9,622 nt of DNA from Chloroflexota bacterium (lineage in GTDB: Bacteria > Chloroflexota > Anaerolineae > Promineifilales > Promineifilaceae), in NCBI GenBank assembly GCA_008501785.1, contig QQUD01000166.1:1-9622 (forward strand), given 5' to 3'. Shown here piece after piece: positions 5,541-9,622 of the stretch; within the stretch, counting starts at the first letter, position 1, and each line of letters begins with the position of its first letter. A program made the translations under genes and the position numbers. Under the pieces are notes generated by a model, which saw only the letters and a list, made by a program, of their open reading frames with translations, did no database searches and had not been told where the DNA came from.

Positions 5541-6803
5541 ATGAGTAAACGAAAACTAGGTCGAGGTGTTGCCGTTGTGGGCGCAGGGATGAGCCAGTTT
5601 GGTGCGTTCCCTGAAAAAACGACTCGCGACCTTTTTGTAGAGGCGTTCCAGGATATGCGAGCTTCAGTGGATAAGGGGTTGGTGCCCAACGACATTGAGG
5701 CTTTGTACATTGGCAATTACAGCAGTGATTTGTTTGAAGGGCAGGGTCACACGGCTCCGATTATGGCGGATTGGGTGGGATTGACACCACGCCCAGCAAC
5801 GCGAATTGAGGATGCGTGTGCCAGCTCTGGTGTCGCTTTGCGGCAGGGTTTGTTGGCGATTGCTTCTGGTGCGTACGACATGGTTTTGGTAGGTGGCATC
5901 GAGAAGATGAATAACCTGCCGATTGCCGAGGTGACAGAAGCGTTAGCAACGGCTGGCGACATTTTGTACGAAATTCCGGCTGGATTTACCTTCCCCGGCT
6001 TTTATGCAACGATGGCGACGGCATATATGCACAAGTACGGAGCTGTGCCAGAAGCGTTGATGCAGGTGGCGCGGAAAAATCACGACAATGGAGCGCTGAA
6101 TCCAAAAGCACAATTTAACAGTACGATTGCTGGCGTGATGGCTGCCAAGCAGCGCAGCGCCGAGCGAAAAGGGCGACCCATTCCCACCTGGGATAACGAG
6201 ATGGCATTTTTGCAGGATGACCGAGCGAATCCGATGATTGCGTGGCCGTTGCGCTTGTTTGATTGTTCGCCGGTGACGGATGGGGCAACGGCCGTTCTCC
6301 TCGTCAGTGAAGAAATTGCCAAACAGTATACCGACGACCCCGTGTACATCATCGGGTCTGGGCAAGCCAGCGATGGTGCGTTACACGACCGTCCCGACTT
6401 GACCAGCATCAGCGCAGCAAAACGCGCCGGTCAGATGGCTTACGAGATGGCAGACATTGCTGCCGATGACATCAAAATCGCCGAAGTCCACGACTGTTTC
6501 ACCATCGCGGAAATCATTGCCACTGAAGATTTGGGCTTTTTTGAGCCAGGTCAGGGGCATGAAGCAGCGCAAGAAGGGTTGACAGCACGGCATGGGACCA
6601 AGCCGATTAACACATCTGGCGGCTTGAAGTCGAAAGGGCATCCAGTGGGTGCATCGGGCGCAGGGCAGGCGATTGAAGTTTTCAAACAAATGCGCGGCCT
6701 TGCAGGTAAGCGGCAAGTGGATCGCGATATTGATCTGGCTTTGACGCATAACGTGGGCGGAACGGGACAAACGGCCGTTGTTCACATTTACGAGAGAAGA
6801 TAG
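5541..6803 (+). CDS. SCP2-type thiolase / acetyl-CoA acetyltransferase (420 aa)
   Basis: Thiolase-fold enzyme that cleaves 3-oxoacyl-CoA with CoA or condenses two acyl-CoAs. The nucleophile is C93 in EDACASSG. HDCF is at 317-320, and the GHP histidine is H367 in KGHPVGASG. The usual C-terminal Cys-x-Gly motif is replaced by HNVGGTG (403-409). This set is typical of SCP2/archaeal-type thiolases, in which the HDCF cysteine (C319) takes over the second catalytic role. All these residues are present, so a working thiolase is more likely than an Ltp2-type retro-aldolase, which uses tyrosines. Such thiolases commonly pair with a DUF35 protein, and here one follows 75 bp downstream. The length is normal. 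The TAG stop is also the first unit of the period-8 repeat. It carries two ACGGCCGT sites (6288, 6771); codon choice becomes visibly C-rich just after the first. Confidence 0.9.
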   Translation: MSKRKLGRGVAVVGAGMSQFGAFPEKTTRDLFVEAFQDMRASVDKGLVPNDIEALYIGNYSSDLFEGQGHTAPIMADWVGLTPRPATRIEDACASSGVALRQGLLAIASGAYDMVLVGGIEKMNNLPIAEVTEALATAGDILYEIPAGFTFPGFYATMATAYMHKYGAVPEALMQVARKNHDNGALNPKAQFNSTIAGVMAAKQRSAERKGRPIPTWDNEMAFLQDDRANPMIAWPLRLFDCSPVTDGATAVLLVSEEIAKQYTDDPVYIIGSGQASDGALHDRPDLTSISAAKRAGQMAYEMADIAADDIKIAEVHDCFTIAEIIATEDLGFFEPGQGHEAAQEGLTARHGTKPINTSGGLKSKGHPVGASGAGQAIEVFKQMRGLAGKRQVDRDIDLALTHNVGGTGQTAVVHIYERR

Positions 6804-6874
6804 TCGAATAGTCAGATAGTCGGGTAGTCAAGTTGTCAAGACTACCGGACTAAAGACTACCGGACTAAGGACTA
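6801..6874. repeat. Period-8 TAGTC/GACTA inverted tandem repeat
   Basis: TAGTC occurs at 6801, 6809, 6817 and 6825, exactly 8 nt apart, with a TTGTC variant at 6833. Its complement GACTA follows at 6840, 6848, 6855, 6863 and 6870. The right half is also a 15-bp direct duplication (GACTACCGGACTAA, 6840-6854 and 6855-6869). Five forward and five reverse units can fold into one long hairpin. The first unit supplies the thiolase stop codon. The end of the array supplies AAGGA (6867-6871), the likely ribosome binding site of the next gene. Confidence 0.85.
6867..6871 (+). promoter_or_regulatory. Shine-Dalgarno of the DUF35 gene, inside the repeat
   Basis: AAGGA lies 7 nt before the ATG at 6879. 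It belongs to the last units of the period-8 array, so folding of the array could hide it. Confidence 0.6.
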
Positions 6875-6878
6875 AAAA

Positions 6879-7292
6879 ATGATTAACCGAGCATTTAGTG
6901 AACATTCTTTCCAGACATTTTTGAGTGAAGGTAAGTTGATGGGGGCACGGAGTAAGGCGACAGGCAAGATTTTTGTGCCGCCGCGTCCGATTGATCCGGA
7001 GACGCACAGTGATGAGATGGAGTGGGTTGAGTTGTCGGGTAAGGGGGAGTTGGCGGCGTTTACGGCCGTTTACATCGGTCCCAATGCCATGATTGAAGCG
7101 GGTTATGACCGCAAAAATCCGTATCTAACGGGTGTGGTGAAATTGGATGAAGGCCCGATGATCAGCGCCCAAATTTTGGGGCTTGAATCAGCCAAACCGG
7201 AAATTAGCCATATTGGCACGCCGCTTACCGTCACATTTATTGAGCGCGGCGAAGAGGAAGAGAAGCGTACATTTTTAGCTTTTGAGGTTTAG
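6879..7292 (+). CDS. DUF35 OB-fold protein lacking zinc-ribbon cysteines (137 aa)
   Basis: Matches the DUF35 family (rubredoxin-like zinc ribbon plus OB fold) that accompanies SCP2-type thiolases and can shape or bridge their acyl-CoA site. Typical features: an N-terminal helix FQTFLSEGKLMG (11-22), the PPR turn (34-36), WVELSGKGELAAFTAVYIGP (49-68) leading into the OB fold, GVVKLDEGP (85-93), IGTPLTVTF (112-120) and a FLAFEV end. Normal members carry Cys-x2-Cys before PPR and a second Cys-x2-Cys after it. Here the first pair reads S25 and A28 (RSKATG), the second region is PIDPETHS, and the whole protein has no cysteine, so zinc cannot be bound in the usual way. The 75-bp distance to the thiolase supports a complex with it. 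It contains one ACGGCCGT site (7062). Family assignment rests on motif recall; a fold search would settle it. Confidence 0.82.
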   Translation: MINRAFSEHSFQTFLSEGKLMGARSKATGKIFVPPRPIDPETHSDEMEWVELSGKGELAAFTAVYIGPNAMIEAGYDRKNPYLTGVVKLDEGPMISAQILGLESAKPEISHIGTPLTVTFIERGEEEEKRTFLAFEV

Positions 7293-7316
7293 GAACGGTG
7301 GTTTTATAAACCTATA

Positions 7317-7413
7317 AATTGTCATACCCCACCTTCGTGAGGGCAGGCTCTGCGAAGGCAGGTATCCATCTTTTTTGAGACGTGGATTCCCGCCTTCGCG
7401 GGAATGACAATTT
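7317..7413. repeat. GTCATTCCC/CCTTCGCGGG dispersed repeat
   Basis: The ends AAATTGTCATACCC (7317-7330) and GGGAATGACAATTT (7400-7413) are inverted repeats with one mismatch. On the right ATTCCCGC/GCGGGAAT (7386-7405) forms a perfect 8-bp stem with a CTTC loop. The left half has the related GCGAAGGCAGGTATCC. It shares the GTCATTCC terminus with the elements at 411 and 5397, but the interior is different, so it is a second family. It occupies about half of the 205-bp spacer before the third hydrolase. Confidence 0.75.
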
Positions 7414-7445
7414 AAAGTTCACGGGATTATTTAACCTCCATTTCT

Positions 7446-7475
7446 TTGCAAGTCAGAAATCGGATTTATTATAAA
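7446..7475 (+). promoter_or_regulatory. Possible sigma-70-type promoter before the third hydrolase
   Basis: TTGCAA (7446-7451) and TATAAA (7470-7475) are 18 bp apart, matching the -35 and -10 consensus at 4 and 5 of 6 positions. Transcription would begin near 7482, giving a short leader to the ATG at 7498. The -10 falls in the loop side of the hairpin at 7455-7486. Prediction by eye only. Confidence 0.3.
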
Positions 7476-7486
7476 ATCTGATTTCT
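7455..7486. repeat. AGAAATCGGATTT hairpin next to the start codon
   Basis: AGAAATCGGATTT (7455-7467) pairs with AAATCTGATTTCT (7474-7486) across a 6-nt loop. All 13 positions pair if one G-U is allowed. It ends 11 nt before the ATG of the third hydrolase, where no Shine-Dalgarno is visible. It could be another dispersed AT-rich hairpin or a control element for that gene. Confidence 0.6.
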
Positions 7487-7497
7487 CAAACACAACT

Positions 7498-8319
7498 ATG
7501 CCTAAAGTTACTGTAAACGACATCCAAATTTATTACGAATGGCACGGGCCGCCAGATGGCGAAGTGGTGGTGTTGTCTAATGGCGTGTTGATGAGTACGG
7601 CGAGTTGGGCGATGCAAACGGCGGCTTTGGCTAAGCATTATCGGTTGCTGCTGTACGACTGCCGGGGCATGTGGCAGTCAGAGCATCCGCCAGGGCCGTA
7701 CTCGATGGAAATGCACGCTGATGATTTGGCTGGGTTGATGGATGCGCTTGAGATTGACGCGGCTCACATGGGCGGCACATCCTACGGCGCTGAGATTAGC
7801 ATGATCTTTGCGCTCAAATATCCGCAGCGCACCAAAAGTCTGATGGTGACGTCGGCAGTGAGCCATGTAGAGCCATTGCTTAATGGTTTTATTGAAACCT
7901 GGAACAGCGCAGCAAAAGCACACGACTCAGAAAGGCTGTTTCAGGTCGTTTATCCGCTCACCTTTGCCAATGACTGGATTGCGGCTAACCAGGAAACACT
8001 CAATCAGGCACGCGAGCGCTACAAGTTGCTCGATTTTGATGCGTTTTCGGCGCTGTTGATGAGCTTTTCGCAGTTAAACATCACATCTGATTTACACAAA
8101 ATCACAGCACCAACGCTGGTCGTTGCTGGGGATGAAGACATTCTCAAGCCGCGTCATTATTCCGAAATCATTGCGAAAGAAATACCAAATGCCGAGTTTG
8201 CTGTGATTCCAGGTGCGGGCCACGCTGCTTTGTGGGAGAAAGCTGGCGTTTTTAACTCGCTGCTGCTCGGATTTTTGGCTACACATGCCCAACCTCCGGG
8301 AGGTATCGGGCAGGATTGA
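7498..8319 (+). CDS. Alpha/beta hydrolase, 3-oxoadipate enol-lactonase-like (273 aa)
   Basis: Compact alpha/beta hydrolase of the length usual for enol-lactonase (PcaD-like) and related C-C or ester hydrolases. The oxyanion region is VVVLSNGVLMS (23-33), with NG in place of HG. DCRGMWQSE (54-62) is the usual D.RG.G.S position. The nucleophile elbow is GTSYG (93-97), S95. The acid is D214 (VVAGDEDILKP) and the His is H242 (PGAGHAALWE). Only the fold is shared with hydrolases A and B; it lacks their large cap. The last residues (AQPPGGIGQD) are encoded by a palindromic repeat at 8291-8305 and look like an appended tail. The gene is 46 bp before the second ligase, repeating the hydrolase-then-ligase order seen at 1518/2609. 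No clear ribosome binding site is visible. The substrate is unknown; PcaD-like is a structural comparison, not a proof. Confidence 0.87.
   Translation: MPKVTVNDIQIYYEWHGPPDGEVVVLSNGVLMSTASWAMQTAALAKHYRLLLYDCRGMWQSEHPPGPYSMEMHADDLAGLMDALEIDAAHMGGTSYGAEISMIFALKYPQRTKSLMVTSAVSHVEPLLNGFIETWNSAAKAHDSERLFQVVYPLTFANDWIAANQETLNQARERYKLLDFDAFSALLMSFSQLNITSDLHKITAPTLVVAGDEDILKPRHYSEIIAKEIPNAEFAVIPGAGHAALWEKAGVFNSLLLGFLATHAQPPGGIGQD
8291..8305. repeat. AACCTCC-G-GGAGGT palindrome, copy 1, inside the hydrolase 3' end
   Basis: AACCTCCGGGAGGTA contains a perfect 13-bp odd palindrome (8292-8304). It codes for the Pro-Pro-Gly-Gly of the hydrolase tail, before the stop at 8317. A sister copy lies 41 bp downstream. 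Confidence 0.7.
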
Positions 8320-8331
8320 GGCTTTTGAATG

Positions 8332-8346
8332 AACCTCCCGGAGGTT
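8332..8346. repeat. AACCTCC-C-GGAGGTT palindrome, copy 2
   Basis: Perfect 7+1+7 palindrome in the 46-bp spacer before the second ligase. It is the same unit as 8291-8305 with the centre base changed. GGAGG in its right arm looks like a Shine-Dalgarno but is 22 nt from the ATG, too far; the AAGGA at 8353 is better placed. Confidence 0.7.
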
Positions 8347-8352
8347 TTCACG

Positions 8353-8357
8353 AAGGA
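8353..8357 (+). promoter_or_regulatory. Shine-Dalgarno of the second ligase
   Basis: AAGGA lies 8 nt before the ATG at 8366, fixing the start just after the AACCTCC palindrome. Confidence 0.7.
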
Positions 8358-8365
8358 TTGAATTG

Positions 8366-9622
8366 ATGTACCACTTTGATTGGATTAAACGACATGCGGA
8401 ACGGACACCAGAAAAATTGGCGCTGGTGGACGCGCACAGTGGGCGGCAGTTTAGTTACGCTCAATTTAATGCGCGTGCCAACCGATTAGCCAGTTTTTTG
8501 CGTGATGAATTGGGCGTTGAGCAAGGTGACCGGGTTTCCATTTTGGCACAAAACAGCTCTGATTATTTCGAGGTGCTGTTTGCTTGCGGCAAGATTGGGG
8601 CCATTTTGAATACGCTGAATTGGCGGCTGGCTGCGCCGGAATTAGCGTACATTATCAATGATTGCACACCGCGTGTGATGATTTATGGTGGGGAGTTCGA
8701 AACGGCCGTTTCCACCCTCCACCCCCAAATCAACTGCGAATCGACCATTGTCATGGCGGACAGCGCACCAGAAGGCGAATGGACCTACGAGAACGCATTA
8801 GCCGCTGGTTCACCTGATGATTTTGAAGGACCACGCCTGAAATATGAAGACACCTGGGCCATTCTTTACACCTCTGGGACAACGGGACGACCAAAAGGAG
8901 CGCAGGTTACTTACGGTAATTTCTTTTATAACGCCGTAGGGATGGGACGTGCAATTGATTTGACCTCAGATGATGTCAATCTGAATGTGCTGCCAACTTT
9001 CCACGCGGGTGGATTGGGGCTGTACGCGGGGCCAATTTTCCATGCGGGCGGGACGCTGATTGTGATGAGAGCTTTTGATCCAGGAAAAATGTTGGATTTG
9101 ATTGCACAATGGCACGTCAATAAAATGCTGCTGGTTCCAGCTATTTATCTGGCGCTGCTGCAATATCCCGATTTTGATAAGGTGGATTTGTCGGGCGTGG
9201 TGCATTGGGGCAGCGGTGGCTCATCTTTGCCGACATCGCTGGTCGAGCAGTATGCCAAAAAAGGCATCATCATCCAGCAGGGCTTTGGTATGACCGAAAC
9301 AGGGCCGACGGTATTCCTGATCGACAAGAAAAATGCGGTGCGCAAGGCTGGCTCGGTGGGCAAGCCGGTGCTGCATACGGATGTATGCATCATGGACCGC
9401 GACGGGAATATGCTAGGACCGAACCAGGTGGGTGAACTGTGCATTCGTGGCGGCAATGTGACGACAGGATATTGGAATCGCCCGGAAGCAAGCGCCGAAG
9501 CAATTAAAAATGATTGGTTACATTCAGGCGATGCGGCCACGTTTGATGAAGAAGGTTTCTACTACATTGTGGATCGCTGGAAGGATATGTTTATTTCGGG
9601 TGGTGAGAATGTGTATCCAGCG
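8366..9622 (+). CDS. AMP-forming acyl-CoA synthetase, 3' end outside window (419 aa seen)
   Basis: The frame opens with MYHFDWIKRHAERTPEKLAL and stays open to the last base, so the gene continues beyond the window. Phosphate-binding motif YTSGTTGRPKG at 168-178, FGMTE at 307-311, HSGD at 386-389, and the hinge region DRWKDMFISGGENVYPA at 403-419. The C-terminal domain with the catalytic lysine is not in view. By comparison with the 509-aa ligase at 2609, about 90 residues are missing. The two share NWRL, YI-NDC, FHAGGL, SGG and the same motif spacing, so they are paralogues. Differences such as FGMTE against YGLTE and HSGD against YTGD may reflect different acid specificity. It contains one ACGGCCGT site (8702), extended to GAAACGGCCGTTTC at 8699-8712, after which a run of C-rich codons begins. 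It follows its hydrolase neighbour by 46 bp, so the two may be co-transcribed. Confidence 0.92.
   Translation, partial: MYHFDWIKRHAERTPEKLALVDAHSGRQFSYAQFNARANRLASFLRDELGVEQGDRVSILAQNSSDYFEVLFACGKIGAILNTLNWRLAAPELAYIINDCTPRVMIYGGEFETAVSTLHPQINCESTIVMADSAPEGEWTYENALAAGSPDDFEGPRLKYEDTWAILYTSGTTGRPKGAQVTYGNFFYNAVGMGRAIDLTSDDVNLNVLPTFHAGGLGLYAGPIFHAGGTLIVMRAFDPGKMLDLIAQWHVNKMLLVPAIYLALLQYPDFDKVDLSGVVHWGSGGSSLPTSLVEQYAKKGIIIQQGFGMTETGPTVFLIDKKNAVRKAGSVGKPVLHTDVCIMDRDGNMLGPNQVGELCIRGGNVTTGYWNRPEASAEAIKNDWLHSGDAATFDEEGFYYIVDRWKDMFISGGENVYPA

Larger units (their letters stand above)
731..8710. repeat. Dispersed palindrome WACGGCCGTW, nine copies, all intragenic
   Basis: The 8-bp cores are at 732-739, 895-902, 2169-2176, 3070-3077, 3899-3906, 6288-6295, 6771-6778, 7062-7069 and 8702-8709. 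All nine are flanked by A or T on both sides, and five are the full AACGGCCGTT. A random 8-mer would be expected about 0.15 times in this length, so enrichment is roughly 60-fold. All lie inside genes and none in the spacers. Seven of nine are read as ACG GCC GTT (Thr-Ala-Val). The behaviour resembles the HIP1 palindrome GCGATCGC of cyanobacteria, but the sequence differs. Confidence 0.9.

Noticed and set aside
5541..6803. Ltp2-type retro-aldolase of steroid side-chain degradation, suggested by the DUF35 neighbour
   Set aside because: Nucleophile Cys, HDCF and GHP residues of a working thiolase are all present, and no other sterol-pathway gene is seen here.
6801..6874. CRISPR-like short repeats
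   Set aside because: The units are only 5 nt with 2-3 nt gaps and face each other in two halves; there are no spacers of CRISPR length and no cas genes.

Overview
The window is a bacterial chromosomal stretch of roughly 50% GC (estimated by eye). Nine genes all lie on the + strand. Most starts have a Shine-Dalgarno sequence of the AAGGAG/GGAG type. The gene mix (SCP2-type thiolase next to a DUF35 protein, several acyl-CoA synthetases and alpha/beta hydrolases) and the many short dispersed palindromes fit an environmental heterotroph, possibly Chloroflexota (Anaerolineae/Caldilineae-like). That assignment is inference; no rRNA or marker gene is present.

Layout: (1) 1-363, C-terminal end of a KAS III-like condensing enzyme cut by the window edge; (2) 672-1430, FabG-like short-chain dehydrogenase; (3) 1518-2558, alpha/beta hydrolase A; (4) 2609-4138, complete AMP-forming acyl-CoA synthetase; (5) 4293-5348, alpha/beta hydrolase B, a paralogue of A; (6) 5541-6803, SCP2-type thiolase; (7) 6879-7292, DUF35 OB-fold protein with no cysteine; (8) 7498-8319, a smaller, different alpha/beta hydrolase; (9) 8366 to the right edge, a second acyl-CoA synthetase, open at its 3' end.

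Together the genes look like a carboxylic-acid utilisation or remodelling island. Ligases would activate an acid to its CoA thioester, the dehydrogenase would act on a hydroxy/keto intermediate, the thiolase with its DUF35 partner would cleave or condense 3-oxoacyl-CoA, and the hydrolases would open esters or lactones or release acyl groups. The substrate cannot be read from the sequence. Spacers of 46-308 bp separate the genes, so this may be several transcription units and not one tight operon.

Two non-coding features stand out. First, all eight spacers carry inverted repeats of several architectures (GTCATTCC-ended elements, period-7 and period-8 tandem hairpins, CGATTT hairpins, AACCTCC palindromes). 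Second, the palindrome WACGGCCGTW occurs nine times, always inside genes. Around it the strand composition flips: over the nine sites, the 30 bases upstream hold about 111 G and 33 C, and the 30 bases downstream about 49 G and 90 C (hand counts). This skew-switching palindrome is the best candidate here for an undescribed genome-scale system.
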